DNA of 64,000 nt from Pseudaminobacter soli (ex Li et al. 2025) (GCF_003012705.1 NZ_PXYL01000010.1:142496-206495), one strand, 5' to 3'; shown: positions 36,099 to 45,972, counted from the first letter of the stretch. Notes: generated by a model not told the origin, from the letters alone. Made by a program: numbers and translations.

Positions 36099-36155
36099 CT
36101 TAGAGGGAAGGAAACCCGGTCGAAGAACCGGGTGGCAGAAGAATGGGAGCCTAAG
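36099..36155 (+). promoter_or_regulatory. Candidate xanthine-I (NMT1-type) riboswitch in the permease leader
   Basis: The 57 bases just before the permease fold as two stems around a purine-rich internal loop. P1 is CTTAG (36099-36103) with CTAAG (36151-36155), and P2 is ACCCGGT (36114-36120) with ACCGGGT (36127-36133), loop CGAAGA. The internal loop has 10 bases on the 5' side (AGGGAAGGAA) and 17 on the 3' side. The ribosome site GGGAG (36145-36149) lies inside the loop and P1 ends two bases before the ATG, so ligand-stabilised folding would block translation. Compact two-stem leaders of this kind occur before purine transport genes in proteobacteria (NMT1 motif). I could not check the consensus. 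Confidence 0.45.
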
Positions 36156-36157
36156 CC

Positions 36158-37642
36158 ATGCCTTCAACCACGCATCCCGTGGACGAGGTGCTTCCTGCAC
36201 CCCGTCTTGCTGCGCTTGGCATCCAGCACGTGCTGGTCATGTATGCCGGCGCCATAGCAGTCCCGCTTATCGTCGGTCGCGCATTGAAACTGGAGCCGGA
36301 ACAAGTCGCGTTCCTGATTTCGGCCGACCTCTTCGTTTGCGGCATCGTCACCATCATCCAGTCGCTGGGCGCCACGCAATGGTTCGGCATAAAGCTGCCG
36401 GTCATGATGGGCGTGACCTTCGCGGCCGTCGGGCCGATGGTGGCCATGGCCAATGCCAATCCGGGCCATGACGGCGCGCGGATGATATTCGGCGCCATCA
36501 TCGGGGCAGGCTTCGTGGCCATGCTGATCGCGCCGCTGATGGGGCGCCTGCTGCGCTTTTTCCCGCCGGTCGTCACCGGCAGCATCATTCTGGTGATCGG
36601 CGTTTCGCTGATGAAAGTCGGCGTGAGCTGGATTTTCGGCAATCCCGTGGGGCCGACCGCGCCTCGCCTGGTTGCGCCCGAACATGCCGAGTGGCTGAAG
36701 ACTGTCAGCGCGCTCGCCGGCGTCGAAGGCTCCGGCGTGCCGGCGCTGCCCGACAAGCTGTCATTGGCGGCAACCGCACCCAATGTCGCCTATGCGCCGC
36801 TGTCGCATGTCGCGATCTCGGCCATCGTGCTTGTTTCCATCCTGTTCATCGCCAGGTTCGGCAGGGGCTTTGTGTCCAATATCGCGGTGCTGCTTGGCAT
36901 CGTCATCGGTGCGGTCATCACCGGCGCGCTTGGGATGATGCATTTCGACAAGGTCGGCAATGCCGGCTGGTTCGCCCTTGTTACGCCGCTGCATTTCGGA
37001 ATGCCGATCTTCGACCCGATCCTGATCGCGACCATGTCACTGGTGATGGTCGTGGTGCTGATCGAGTCGACCGGCATGTTCCTCGCGCTTGGCGAAATGA
37101 CCGGCAAGCGGCTCACGCAGCCCATGCTTTCGGCGGGCCTGCGCACGGACGGCCTTGGCACCATCATCGGCGGCCTGTTCAACACGTTTCCCTACACGAG
37201 CTTCTCGCAGAATGTCGGGCTGGTGGGCGTGACAGGCGTGCGCAGCCGCTTCGTCTGCGTTGCGGGCGGCGTGATCCTGATCGTGTTCGGCTTGATCCCC
37301 AAGATGGGAGCTCTGGTCGAGGCGCTGCCTACATTCGTTCTGGGCGGGGCAGGGCTGGTGATGTTCGGCATGGTCGCGGCGACGGGAGTGCGCATCCTGT
37401 CGGCGGTCGACTTCAAATCGAGCCGCAACAATCTTTTCATCGTTGCCGTCTCGCTCGGATTGGGCATGATCCCGTTGATCGCGCCCGATTTCGAGATGTG
37501 GATGCCGAATGTCATCCACCCGCTGATCGAGTCCGGCATCCTGCTCGCGTCGATCTCGGCCGTGCTGCTCAACTGGTATTTCAACGGCGCGGTCGGCGAA
37601 GCAGGCGATCTGCGCGATGCGGCGATGTCGACCGAAGCCTGA
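36158..37642 (+). CDS. Xanthine/uric acid permease, NCS2 (NAT) family
   Basis: This is a 494-residue inner-membrane purine:proton symporter with about 14 hydrophobic segments. The N-terminal QH motif is in LGIQHVLVMYAGAIAVPL, and the NAT signature QNVGLVGVTG follows the substrate-binding Glu region (VVVLIESTGMFLALGEM). The pattern is closest to the UacT/XanQ/PucJ group for urate and xanthine; uracil carriers differ at these positions. It is monocistronic, with a structured leader upstream and a terminator downstream. Its likely role is to import purine bases as a nitrogen source. Confidence 0.88.
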   Translation: MPSTTHPVDEVLPAPRLAALGIQHVLVMYAGAIAVPLIVGRALKLEPEQVAFLISADLFVCGIVTIIQSLGATQWFGIKLPVMMGVTFAAVGPMVAMANANPGHDGARMIFGAIIGAGFVAMLIAPLMGRLLRFFPPVVTGSIILVIGVSLMKVGVSWIFGNPVGPTAPRLVAPEHAEWLKTVSALAGVEGSGVPALPDKLSLAATAPNVAYAPLSHVAISAIVLVSILFIARFGRGFVSNIAVLLGIVIGAVITGALGMMHFDKVGNAGWFALVTPLHFGMPIFDPILIATMSLVMVVVLIESTGMFLALGEMTGKRLTQPMLSAGLRTDGLGTIIGGLFNTFPYTSFSQNVGLVGVTGVRSRFVCVAGGVILIVFGLIPKMGALVEALPTFVLGGAGLVMFGMVAATGVRILSAVDFKSSRNNLFIVAVSLGLGMIPLIAPDFEMWMPNVIHPLIESGILLASISAVLLNWYFNGAVGEAGDLRDAAMSTEA

Positions 37643-37663
37643 GCAGAAAACACTGATCAAGAA

Positions 37664-37687
37664 AAAAGGCCGCGTCTGCGGCCTTTT
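37664..37687. terminator. Bidirectional terminator between the purine permease and erpA
   Basis: The stem AAAAGGCCGC/GCGGCCTTTT with loop GTCT has an A run on one side and a T run on the other, so it can serve both convergent genes. Confidence 0.85.
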
Positions 37688-37715
37688 GTTTGTCTGCGTG
37701 GCGATTTTGTCCGGT

Positions 37716-38066
37716 TCAGATGGAAAAGCTGGTGCCACAACCGCAGGAGGCGACCGCGTTCGGGTTCCGGATCTGGAAGGACTGGCCCATCAAATCGTCG
37801 ACGAAGTCGATGACCGATCCGCCCATGTAAACCAGGGAAAGGTCGTCAACAAGCACGATCGCGCCGTCCTTTTCGATCGCGACATCGTCGTCGTTGCGGT
37901 CGGAAACGAGATCGAACTTGTAGGAAAAGCCCGAGCAGCCGCCGCCTTCGACGGATATGCGCAGTGCGATCTTGCCGGGCTCTGCGGCAACGATTTTTGC
38001 GATCCGCTTTGCCGCGGAATCGGAAAGTTCTACATTCTTCATGATGGTCTTGGCGTCAGCGCCCAT
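37716..38066 (-). CDS. erpA: Iron-sulfur cluster insertion protein (ErpA/HesB A-type carrier)
   Basis: This A-type Fe-S carrier has 116 residues from ATG 38066; GTG 38075 and the internal ATG before KNVELS are alternatives. It has the three cluster-binding cysteines, in [11 protein letters not shown] and the C-terminal ASCGCGTSF. The core [23 protein letters not shown] is typical. It receives clusters from the scaffold and passes them to target enzymes. It is divergent from the dGTPase-like gene with about 75 bases between starts, so both promoters lie there. No isc or suf genes are in the window. Confidence 0.9.
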   Translation of the reverse strand: MGADAKTIMKNVELSDSAAKRIAKIVAAEPGKIALRISVEGGGCSGFSYKFDLVSDRNDDDVAIEKDGAIVLVDDLSLVYMGGSVIDFVDDLMGQSFQIRNPNAVASCGCGTSFSI

Positions 38067-38142
38067 CGGCGTCACCTTGCTTTCGCGTTGTCACCATAGG
38101 TATGAAGCGCAACAGGGCAAGTCAACAGCGGTGGCACCGGAC

Positions 38143-39357
38143 ATGGCGAACGAGCTTGGCGATATCGGCTTCGGCTACCGGCCGCGCGCGCCCTATGCCT
38201 GCGATCCGGCGCGTTCGCGCGGGCGGCTTTTCGCAGAAGTCGAGAGTCCTACCCGAACGCCCTTCCAGCGCGATCGCGACCGTATCATTCACTCGACCGC
38301 CTTCCGCAGGCTCAAGCATAAGACGCAGGTGTTCATCGCCCACGAGGGCGATCATTATCGTACGCGGCTGACCCATACGATAGAAGTCGCCCAGATCGCA
38401 CGGGCCCTGGCGCGCGCGCTGCGCTGCGACGAAGATCTCGCGGAGGCGGTAGCGCTGGTGCACGATTTCGGCCATACGCCGTTCGGCCATACCGGCGAGG
38501 ACGCGCTGAACGAAAAGATGGAGGCCTGGGGCGGCTTCGACCACAACGCGCAATCGCTGCGCATCGTCACGCGACTCGAGCGCCGCTATGCCGAGTTCGA
38601 CGGCCTCAACCTGAGCTGGGAAACCCTTGAAGGTCTGGTCAAGCACAACGGTCCGCTGACCGATGCTGCCGGCAACGGCTTAAAGGGCGCGGTTCCGCAG
38701 GCGATTCTCGACTACAGCCAGATCTACGATCTCGAGCTCGACAAGTTCGCCAGCCTCGAGGCGCAGTGCGCGGCAATCGCCGACGACATTGCCTACAACA
38801 CCCATGACATTGACGACGGCCTGCGCGCCGGCCTTCTGACGCTCGAGATGCTTGAGGACGCAGCTCTGCCGGAATCGATCCTCAAGGCGGTGCGCGAGAG
38901 CTATCCTTCGCTCGACGAGCCCCGCATCTGCCATGAGCTGATGCGCCGGCAGATCACGATCCTGGTCGAGGATGTCATCCGCACCGCAACAGTGCGGCTG
39001 GCGGCATTGAAGCCGGAAAGTGTCGCCGACATCCATGACGCCAAGGCGGCCATCGCCACATTTTCGGACGAGATGATTCCCGTCGAAAAGCAGCTCAAGG
39101 CGTTCCTTTACAAGAATATCTATCGCCACGAAGAGGTGATGCGGGTGCGACGTGGCGCCGACCAGATTGTGCGCGAGCTCTTTGACGCCTATTTTGCAGA
39201 TCCGCGCGCCATGCCGGAAGGCTGGCGCGAAGGCCTCGATAGGGCCGAAGACCGCATCAAGGCGCGCCATGTCGCCGATTTCCTGGCGGGCATGACCGAC
39301 ACCTACGCGATCAAGGAACACCGTCGTTTGTTTGACCGAACGCCGGATTTGAGTTAG
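38143..39357 (+). CDS. dgt: Deoxyguanosinetriphosphate triphosphohydrolase-like protein
   Basis: This 404-residue HD-domain enzyme hydrolyses dNTPs to nucleoside plus triphosphate. Metal ligands are visible: H in [10 protein letters not shown] (about residue 75), HD in [17 protein letters not shown] (about residue 107) and the later Asp in [14 protein letters not shown]. The N-terminal [27 protein letters not shown] stretch is diagnostic of the dGTPase-like group (shorter than E. coli Dgt). ATG 38143 is chosen; GTG 38131 is possible. Its stop is 50 bases before argS, so the two may be co-transcribed. Confidence 0.9.
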   Translation: MANELGDIGFGYRPRAPYACDPARSRGRLFAEVESPTRTPFQRDRDRIIHSTAFRRLKHKTQVFIAHEGDHYRTRLTHTIEVAQIARALARALRCDEDLAEAVALVHDFGHTPFGHTGEDALNEKMEAWGGFDHNAQSLRIVTRLERRYAEFDGLNLSWETLEGLVKHNGPLTDAAGNGLKGAVPQAILDYSQIYDLELDKFASLEAQCAAIADDIAYNTHDIDDGLRAGLLTLEMLEDAALPESILKAVRESYPSLDEPRICHELMRRQITILVEDVIRTATVRLAALKPESVADIHDAKAAIATFSDEMIPVEKQLKAFLYKNIYRHEEVMRVRRGADQIVRELFDAYFADPRAMPEGWREGLDRAEDRIKARHVADFLAGMTDTYAIKEHRRLFDRTPDLS

Positions 39358-39407
39358 GCGAAACCGTTTCCCAGCTTACGAAGCTGAATTTTTCCAGAGC
39401 AGGCACC

Positions 39408-41165
39408 ATGAACATCTTCGCCGATTTCAACGAGCGGATCATCAAGGTCGTTGAAGGCCTCGACCTGAAGGACAAGGACGGCGGCGTCGTCGACCTCACG
39501 CGCATCGCCGTCGAGCCGCCGCGAGATGCCTCCCATGGCGACCTGGCGACCAATGCCGCGATGGTGCTGGCCAAGCCCACCGGGCAGAACCCGCGCGCTC
39601 TCGCAGAGAAGATCGCCGAGGCGCTGCGGCAGGATAAGGACGTTGCCGCCGTCGATGTTGCCGGCCCCGGCTTCGTCAATCTGCGGCTCACCGATGGCTT
39701 CTGGCAGTCGCATCTGCAGGGCGTGCTCAAGCTGGGCGCCGACTACGGCCGCTCCAAGGCCGGCAAGGGCACCAAGGTCAATGTCGAGTATGTCTCGGCC
39801 AACCCGACCGGGCCCATGCATGTCGGCCACTGCCGCGGTGCGGTGGTAGGCGACACGCTCGCCAACCTGCTGGGCTTTGCCGGCTACGACGTGACCAAGG
39901 AATATTACATCAACGACGCCGGCGCGCAGATCGACGTGCTGGCGCGCTCGGCCATGCTGCGCTACCGCGAGGCGCTGGGCGAGGACATTGGCGAGATTCC
40001 GCCTGGCCTTTACCCGGGCGATTATCTGGTGCCGGTCGGCCAGGCGCTGGTCAAGGAGTTCGGCGATGGCCTGCTGCGCAAGCCTGAGGCCGAGGCAATC
40101 GCCATCATCAAGGAGCGGACCATCGAGGCCATGATGGTCATGATCCGTGAGGATCTGGCACTGCTCAACGTCCATCACGAAGTGTTCTTCTCCGAGCGCA
40201 CGCTGCACGCCAACGACGCGGCCGCGATCCGTTCGGCGATCACCGACCTGACGCTCAAGGGCCACGTCTACAAGGGCAAGCTGCCGCCGCCGAAGGGCCA
40301 GAAGCCGGAAGATTGGGAAGATCGCGAGCAGACGCTGTTCCGCTCCACCGATGTCGGTGACGACATCGACCGGCCGCTGGTCAAGTCGGATGGCAGCTTC
40401 ACCTATTTCGCCGCCGACGTTGCCTATCTCAAGGACAAGCTGCAGCGCGGCTTCAACGAGACGATCTTCATCCTGGGCGCCGACCACGGCGGCTACGTCA
40501 AGCGCATGGAAGCGCTGGCGAAGGCCGTTTCCGGCGGCTCGATGAAGCTGACGGTTCTGCTGTGCCAACTCGTCAAGCTCTACCGCGCCGGCGAGCCGGT
40601 GCGCATGTCCAAGCGTTCGGGCGATTTCATCACGCTGCGCGACGTGGTCGAGGAAGTTGGCCGCGACCCGATCCGCTTCATGATGCTCTACCGCAAGAAC
40701 GATGCGCCGCTCGATTTCGACTTCGCCAAGGTTACCGAGCAGTCGAAGGACAATCCGGTGTTCTACGTGCAGTATGCTTCGGCACGTTGCCACTCGGTGT
40801 TCCGGCAGGCTGCCGAACAACTGGGCGAGGCGACCTTCGATCGCGCATCGCTTGCCGCAAATGCCGCACTTCTCACCGATGAGAGCGAGATCGGCCTGAT
40901 CCGGAAGCTGGCAGAATATCCGCGTCTGATCGAGTCGGCTGCGCAGGCGCAGGAGCCGCATAGACTGGCGTTTTACCTGTATGACCTAGCGTCGACCTTC
41001 CACGGACACTGGAATCGTGGCACGGACAACCAGGACTTACGTTTTGTTAAGGTTAACGACCGAGAATTGACGCATGCCAGACTTGGGCTGGTGCAGGCTG
41101 TATCCGACGTCTTGACGTCTGGCCTGGCGTTGATCGGAGCGGAAGCGCCCGCCGAGATGCGCTAG
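39408..41165 (+). CDS. argS: Arginyl-tRNA synthetase
   Basis: This 585-residue class I synthetase has the HIGH motif HVGH in [15 protein letters not shown] (about residue 140). The KMSKS equivalent is RMSKRSG near residue 400, as usual for ArgRS enzymes with a degenerate KMSKS. The N-terminal Add1 domain (residues 1-100) and the C-terminal anticodon-binding domain ([16 protein letters not shown] onward) are complete. It follows the dGTPase-like gene and precedes the SPOR gene by 102 bases. Confidence 0.96.
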   Translation: MNIFADFNERIIKVVEGLDLKDKDGGVVDLTRIAVEPPRDASHGDLATNAAMVLAKPTGQNPRALAEKIAEALRQDKDVAAVDVAGPGFVNLRLTDGFWQSHLQGVLKLGADYGRSKAGKGTKVNVEYVSANPTGPMHVGHCRGAVVGDTLANLLGFAGYDVTKEYYINDAGAQIDVLARSAMLRYREALGEDIGEIPPGLYPGDYLVPVGQALVKEFGDGLLRKPEAEAIAIIKERTIEAMMVMIREDLALLNVHHEVFFSERTLHANDAAAIRSAITDLTLKGHVYKGKLPPPKGQKPEDWEDREQTLFRSTDVGDDIDRPLVKSDGSFTYFAADVAYLKDKLQRGFNETIFILGADHGGYVKRMEALAKAVSGGSMKLTVLLCQLVKLYRAGEPVRMSKRSGDFITLRDVVEEVGRDPIRFMMLYRKNDAPLDFDFAKVTEQSKDNPVFYVQYASARCHSVFRQAAEQLGEATFDRASLAANAALLTDESEIGLIRKLAEYPRLIESAAQAQEPHRLAFYLYDLASTFHGHWNRGTDNQDLRFVKVNDRELTHARLGLVQAVSDVLTSGLALIGAEAPAEMR

Positions 41166-41267
41166 GCCGCTGGGGAAACCTGTCAACTTTTGCCCACATT
41201 GCGCTGGTAAGGCCCAACCTTACGCGACGTACAACACGTCCGAATAGTGCGAGTTTCGGGAAAGAGT

Positions 41268-44200
41268 ATGGCAGACAAAACCCAGCTGAGAGTTGCCGAT
41301 CGGGAAGGTTTGTCGAACGATGATCCGTTCGCTGAACTTACCCGCATCATGGGATTTGATCCGCGCGAACCTGCCCGTCAGCCTGAACAGTCGTCGGCCG
41401 ATAATATTCTTGGCGACGACTTCGGCATCGACCTCGAAAAGGAGTTGATGGGCGAGTTCGGCGATTTCGCTGAGCAGGGCGGGGAGGTTGTGGCCTACAC
41501 CCCTGCCGAGCAGCGTCATGCTGCTTCTCAGGCGGCGGAGCCTGGTTACGAAGAGGCAGCCTACGAGGCCGAAACTGCCTACCAGCCTGCGTATCAGTCG
41601 GAGGCTGCCTACCAGCCGGCTTACGAGGCGGAACCTGCGCACGGGTCCGTCTACGAAGCTGAAACTGCGTATCAGCCTGCCTACGAAGCCGAACCCACTT
41701 ACGAACCGGCCTCCGAAGCCGGTACCGCGTACGGATCTGCCTATGAGGCGGAAACTGCGCACGAATCTGCCTACGAAGCTGAAACTGCCTATCAACCTGC
41801 CTACAAAGCCGACGCCACATACGAACCCGCCTCCGAGGCTGGCACGGCATATGAGGCTACCTACCAGGCCGAGCCAGCGTACCAGCCCGCCTATGAGGCT
41901 GAAGCCTCTCACCAGCCTGCCTATGAGCCGGAATACGAGCAGGCGCCTCAGTACGAGCCCGCTGCCTACGCCGTAGAAGAGCCCATCGCTGACGCGTTCG
42001 ATCAGGCCCTGGCCTCGTCGCAGGAAGACGAGTTCGCCATTAACGGCGATTGGCAGCCTGCCGAGGAAGTGGAGCAAGTTGCTGCGTACCAGGCGGACGA
42101 AGCTGTTCCGGCCTACGAGCCCGTTGCCTATGCCGAGCCCGTCGCCGCGCAGCACGCTCACCCGAATTACGCGGCCGAAGAAGATTTCGCCGCCGACTTC
42201 GATGCCGCGCTGGCTGAAGTCGACATGGATTTCACCGCTGCGCCTCTGGCGTCCGCCGGTGGCCCGACCTTCGAGCCCGAGCTTGATCTGGATGCTGAGC
42301 TTGAGCACCGGCTGCAGCAGGAAAGCGCACCCGAGCCCTTCGCCGAGCCTGAGGTGGCCGGCCCGAGCCTCGAGGACGAACTGAATGCCCTGCTCGGCAA
42401 TATGTCGCCATCACATGCGGTGGCAGACGAGCCGGTTGCCTTCGCTGCGCCTGTCGTCGACGACTACGAGCCCGTCGCCCATTACGAGCCTGCTGCTCAT
42501 TACGAGCCGGAGCTCGAGGCTGTCGATGTGGCTCCTGTCGCGTACCAAGACGAAACGCCGGCCTATCAGGAGGACGTAGCGGCGGTTGATCAGTTCGATC
42601 TCGATCTCGATCTCGCCGACGAAGATTTCCTGACCGAAACACCGGCCGCTCCGGTCGCTCGTTACGAGCCGGAGTTCGAGGCCGCCGATGCGGCCCCCGT
42701 CGCGTCGTACCAAGACGAAACTCCAGCCTATCAGGAGGACGTCGCGGCGACTGACGAATTCGATCTCGGTCTTTCCGACGAAGATTTTCTGGCCGAAGCA
42801 CCGACCGCTCCTTCTATGGAGGCTTCCTATGCTGCGGGCCGTAGCGACTATGCCTATTCTCGCGGCAATTTCCGCGTGCAGTCGGCGGAAGATTATTATT
42901 CCGCTCCGGTAGCGGCCTATGAGGCGCCCGTTGAAGCCGAAGAACCGGCAGTCGAACCTGTCGCATATGCGCCCGAACCGGAATTCGTGCCGGCCGCAGA
43001 GGCCGAAGTCGAGCCCGACTTCGATCTGAGCTTCGACGATGATGATTTCGATGCGGCCTTCGCCAAATCCATCGAGGAGCCGGCTTCCTATGCCGACGAG
43101 ACCGATGGCGCGGAACAGCCGAAGGCGGAAGCCGCTGAAGAAGACGATCCATACACTGAGCTCGCAGCCCTGACGCAGTCCTTTGCGTCGGCGCCCCCCG
43201 CAGCCCCCTCCTGGAACCCAGATGCCGCGCCAGCCGCGGAGCAATCGAACTCGCAGTATGAGCAGATGAGCTACGACCGAACCCAGCATTCGACTTCGGG
43301 TTTTGACGACTATCCCGATATCGAGACCGTGGATGTGCCAGAACAGGCTGTTGCCCTGGCCGACGACCTCGATCTGCCTGAACTGACCTTCGAAGAGGAT
43401 GTGCCGACGGTTGCCGCATATGATGACATCGATGCGGAATTTGCGAGCCTTCTCAATGATATGAATGCGCCTGAGCCGGCCGCTCCGGAGCCTGCGAAGC
43501 CGGCTGCGCCGGTGGATGACTTTGCCGCGGATTTCGAGCGCGAATTCCAGCTCGAAGACCCAACCTATCAGTCCGGCAGCTACGCCTATCCGGCGGCGGC
43601 CGCCGCTGGTGCGGTTGCAACTGCCGCCGCCTTCGGCGCCGCTGCCCCGCGCTCGGCCTATGCCCAGCCCGTCAGCACGGCCTCGGCCGCAGGCGACATG
43701 TTCGGCTCTGCGGCGCACGGCCAGCAGCAGCCCGGCTTCGAATACGACCCCGATCTCGATGACGAGATGAGCCTGCCCGCCTATGGCGAAGCGGAAGAGG
43801 CTCGCCGTCCGCAGCGTCGCGGCATGCTGATCGCCGCGATCATCGGCGGCGTGGTGGTCCTCGGCGGTGTCGGCGCCTTTGCCCTGTCGCGTGGCGGCGT
43901 GGGTTCGGGCGCGCCGGCCATCATCAAGGCGGATGACGGTCCGGTGAAGGTGCGTCCGGAGAATCCGGGTGGCACCGCGGTCCCGAACCAGGACAACAAG
44001 GTCTACGAGACAGTCGCGCGTACGCCCTCCAGTGAGCCTACCCAGCAGAAGCTCGTGACGACAGCCGAGACGCCGGTCGACATGACTGCCCAGGAAGCTC
44101 CGCTCGACGACGAAGAGACCATTGTCGGCAGCGATGAGACGATGCCGATGGGCAAGTCGGAAGACCGGATACAGCAGGCGATCCAGGACGACACCGCTCC

Positions 44201-44783
44201 AGCGCAGAATACTGAAGTGGCCGCAGTTGCGCCGCGCAAGGTCCGTACGATGGTCGTCAGGGCTGACGGCACGCTGGTGCCCCGCGAAGATCCGGCTCCT
44301 GCTCTTGCGCCCGCTGTTGCAACCAATCCGGCACCGGCTGCTGCAACTCCTGCAGCCGCACCTGCGGAACCGGTTCCGGCTGAGGCCGCCGCGCCCAAGC
44401 CGGCTTCGAAGCCGCAGCCTTCGGCTACGCCGGCCTCGGTGGCGGTTGCTCCGACGCGCCCGTCCGATCAGCCCGTCGACGTCGTCGGCGAGGTAAAGCC
44501 GGATAAGGTCGCGGCGCTGAACGCCAATGCCGGCGCAGCGGGCGAATGGGCGATGCAGATTGCTTCCCAGCCGAGCGAGGCCGCCGCACAGTCGTCCTAC
44601 CAGGACCTGCTGCGCAAGTATGGCAACGTGCTGAACGGTCACCCGGCCAACGTCGTCAAGGCTGAGATTGCCGGCAAGGGAACGTTCTGGCGCGTCCGCG
44701 TGCCCGCACCGACCCGCAACGATGCCATCGCGCTGTGCGAAAGCTACAAGGCAGCGGGCGGCAGCTGCTTCGTCTCGAAGTAA
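41268..44783 (+). CDS. Giant acidic single-pass membrane protein with C-terminal SPOR domain
   Basis: This 1171-residue protein is probably a cell-division/septal peptidoglycan-binding protein. Residues about 1-850 form a very acidic, repetitive cytoplasmic region. A transmembrane helix follows at about 852-874 (GMLIAAIIGGVVVLGGVGAFAL after basic RRPQRR), then a Pro/Ala/Thr-rich periplasmic linker. The SPOR domain occupies about 1092-1171 (EWAMQIASQPSEAAAQSSYQDLL to the end). SPOR domains bind denuded glycan at the division site, as in FtsN. The cytoplasmic part contains a 12 x 10-residue array and a 54-residue tandem duplication. Its place between argS and nagZ is a conserved position for SPOR proteins in Rhizobiales as I recall it. 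Its length is far above FtsN. Confidence 0.85.
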   Translation: MADKTQLRVADREGLSNDDPFAELTRIMGFDPREPARQPEQSSADNILGDDFGIDLEKELMGEFGDFAEQGGEVVAYTPAEQRHAASQAAEPGYEEAAYEAETAYQPAYQSEAAYQPAYEAEPAHGSVYEAETAYQPAYEAEPTYEPASEAGTAYGSAYEAETAHESAYEAETAYQPAYKADATYEPASEAGTAYEATYQAEPAYQPAYEAEASHQPAYEPEYEQAPQYEPAAYAVEEPIADAFDQALASSQEDEFAINGDWQPAEEVEQVAAYQADEAVPAYEPVAYAEPVAAQHAHPNYAAEEDFAADFDAALAEVDMDFTAAPLASAGGPTFEPELDLDAELEHRLQQESAPEPFAEPEVAGPSLEDELNALLGNMSPSHAVADEPVAFAAPVVDDYEPVAHYEPAAHYEPELEAVDVAPVAYQDETPAYQEDVAAVDQFDLDLDLADEDFLTETPAAPVARYEPEFEAADAAPVASYQDETPAYQEDVAATDEFDLGLSDEDFLAEAPTAPSMEASYAAGRSDYAYSRGNFRVQSAEDYYSAPVAAYEAPVEAEEPAVEPVAYAPEPEFVPAAEAEVEPDFDLSFDDDDFDAAFAKSIEEPASYADETDGAEQPKAEAAEEDDPYTELAALTQSFASAPPAAPSWNPDAAPAAEQSNSQYEQMSYDRTQHSTSGFDDYPDIETVDVPEQAVALADDLDLPELTFEEDVPTVAAYDDIDAEFASLLNDMNAPEPAAPEPAKPAAPVDDFAADFEREFQLEDPTYQSGSYAYPAAAAAGAVATAAAFGAAAPRSAYAQPVSTASAAGDMFGSAAHGQQQPGFEYDPDLDDEMSLPAYGEAEEARRPQRRGMLIAAIIGGVVVLGGVGAFALSRGGVGSGAPAIIKADDGPVKVRPENPGGTAVPNQDNKVYETVARTPSSEPTQQKLVTTAETPVDMTAQEAPLDDEETIVGSDETMPMGKSEDRIQQAIQDDTAPAQNTEVAAVAPRKVRTMVVRADGTLVPREDPAPALAPAVATNPAPAAATPAAAPAEPVPAEAAAPKPASKPQPSATPASVAVAPTRPSDQPVDVVGEVKPDKVAALNANAGAAGEWAMQIASQPSEAAAQSSYQDLLRKYGNVLNGHPANVVKAEIAGKGTFWRVRVPAPTRNDAIALCESYKAAGGSCFVSK
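41562..41921 (+). repeat. Twelve 30-bp tandem repeats encoding a 10-residue motif
   Basis: The coding sequence holds exactly twelve consecutive in-frame units with consensus YEAETAYQPA. Variants include YQSEAAYQPA, YEAEPAHGSV, SEAGTAYGSA and YKADATYEPA. The DNA units have diverged, so they are not fresh slippage copies. Some higher-order similarity (unit pairs with SEAGTAY recurring four units apart) suggests block duplication. Confidence 0.9.
42501..42812 (+). repeat. Tandem duplication of about 54 codons within the SPOR gene
   Basis: Two adjacent copies start with YEPELEAVDVAPVA (42501) and YEPEFEAADAAPVA (42663). Each continues through YQDETPAYQEDVAA and an acidic DEDFL block. The period is 162 bases. 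Confidence 0.85.
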
Positions 44784-44813
44784 GGGCTAGCCCTGGCCGA
44801 GGCATTGAGATCG

Positions 44814-44840
44814 AAGACCGGCGCAACCCGCCGGTCTTTG
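44814..44840 (+). terminator. Rho-independent terminator after the SPOR gene
   Basis: The stem AAGACCGGCG/CGCCGGTCTT (44814-44823, 44829-44838) with loop CAACC is followed by a short T run. Confidence 0.75.
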
Positions 44841-44922
44841 CATTTGAACCGTCGACAAACGCTGGCTTGGCTCGAAAGTGGGCGGATTCCCACGGCTGTT
44901 AGGTTGATCTAGTCTGGAAACC

Positions 44923-45942
44923 ATGACCGAATCAAAATCGATGATTCTCGGCTGCGCCGGGAAAACGCTCACCCAGGACGAAATCCGCTTCTATGGCGAT
45001 GAGCGTCCCTGGGGTTTTATCCTGTTTGCCCGCAATGTCGGCGAGCCGGAGCAGATCCGCGATCTCGTGGCCGCAATGCGCGACAGCGTCGGGCGGCCGG
45101 ATGCGCCGGTGTTCATCGACCAGGAGGGCGGACGCGTGCAGCGGCTGCGCCCGCCGCTTGCGCCCAACTATCCGGCCGGAGCCGCCATTGGCGAGCTCTA
45201 TAAGCGTGATCGGGAGGCGGGGCTGCGAGCGGCTTGGCTGCTTTCGCGTCTGCACGCCTTCGATCTGTCGGGCTTGGACATCACGGCCGACTGTTTGCCG
45301 GTGCTCGACGTTCCGATCGAAGGCGCAAGCGACGTCATCGGCAGTCGCGCCTATGGCAAGAACCCGGAGACCGTTACCGCGCTTGGCAAGGCCGCTGCCG
45401 AAGGCCTGCTGGCCGGCGGCGTTCTGCCCGTAATGAAACATGTTCCCGGCCATGGCCGCGCATTCTCGGACAGCCATCTGGAGCTGCCGACCGTCCATAC
45501 GCCGATCGAGGAATTGCGCGCCCATGATTTCGCCCCGTTCAAGGCGCTTAATCATCTGCCGGCCGCGATGACGGCGCATGTGGTCTATGCAGCGATCGAC
45601 CCGAATGGTCCGGCAACCACATCGGCCAAGGTGATCAAGGATATCGTGCGTGGCGAGATCGGCTTTGACGGTCTTCTGATCAGCGATGATACCTCGATGA
45701 AGGCACTTTCTGGGGATTTCCCCTCGAAAGCGGCTTCGATCCTTGCGGCGGGATGCGATCTCGTCCTTCACTGCAATGGCGTGATGGAAGAAATGGCGGG
45801 CATCGCATCGCGCACGACTGCGCTCGAAGGCAAATCGCTGGAGCGCGCCGAACGCGCCCTGACATACATAAACCAGCGTGACGCAGCCGACGAGGCGGCG
45901 GTTCGCGCAGAGTTCGCAACCTATTTCGAGGCCGCAGCATAG
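44923..45942 (+). CDS. nagZ: Beta-N-acetylhexosaminidase, glycoside hydrolase family 3
   Basis: This 339-residue cytoplasmic enzyme removes GlcNAc from muropeptides in cell-wall recycling. The GH3/NagZ motif is MKHVPGHGRAFSDSH near residue 171, where the family usually has KHFPGHG. The nucleophile Asp is in ISDDTSMKAL (about residue 255). FIDQEGGRVQRL near residue 65 is also typical. No signal peptide is present, in line with a cytosolic location. It begins the nagZ-scpA-scpB run, with 30 bases to scpA. Confidence 0.94.
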   Translation: MTESKSMILGCAGKTLTQDEIRFYGDERPWGFILFARNVGEPEQIRDLVAAMRDSVGRPDAPVFIDQEGGRVQRLRPPLAPNYPAGAAIGELYKRDREAGLRAAWLLSRLHAFDLSGLDITADCLPVLDVPIEGASDVIGSRAYGKNPETVTALGKAAAEGLLAGGVLPVMKHVPGHGRAFSDSHLELPTVHTPIEELRAHDFAPFKALNHLPAAMTAHVVYAAIDPNGPATTSAKVIKDIVRGEIGFDGLLISDDTSMKALSGDFPSKAASILAAGCDLVLHCNGVMEEMAGIASRTTALEGKSLERAERALTYINQRDAADEAAVRAEFATYFEAAA

Positions 45943-45972
45943 GAGCGCCGGCCTCAGGGAGAAGGCACAAAG

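Noticed and set aside
41562..41921. 30-bp direct repeats considered as a CRISPR array
   Set aside because: There are no spacers; the units are contiguous, in frame and encode a protein repeat. No cas genes are present.
42411..44642. Minus-strand open frame of about 740 codons opposite the SPOR gene
   Set aside because: Arg/Gly/His-rich low-complexity translation produced by the repetitive acidic codons of the plus-strand gene; the TM and SPOR domains fix the true strand.
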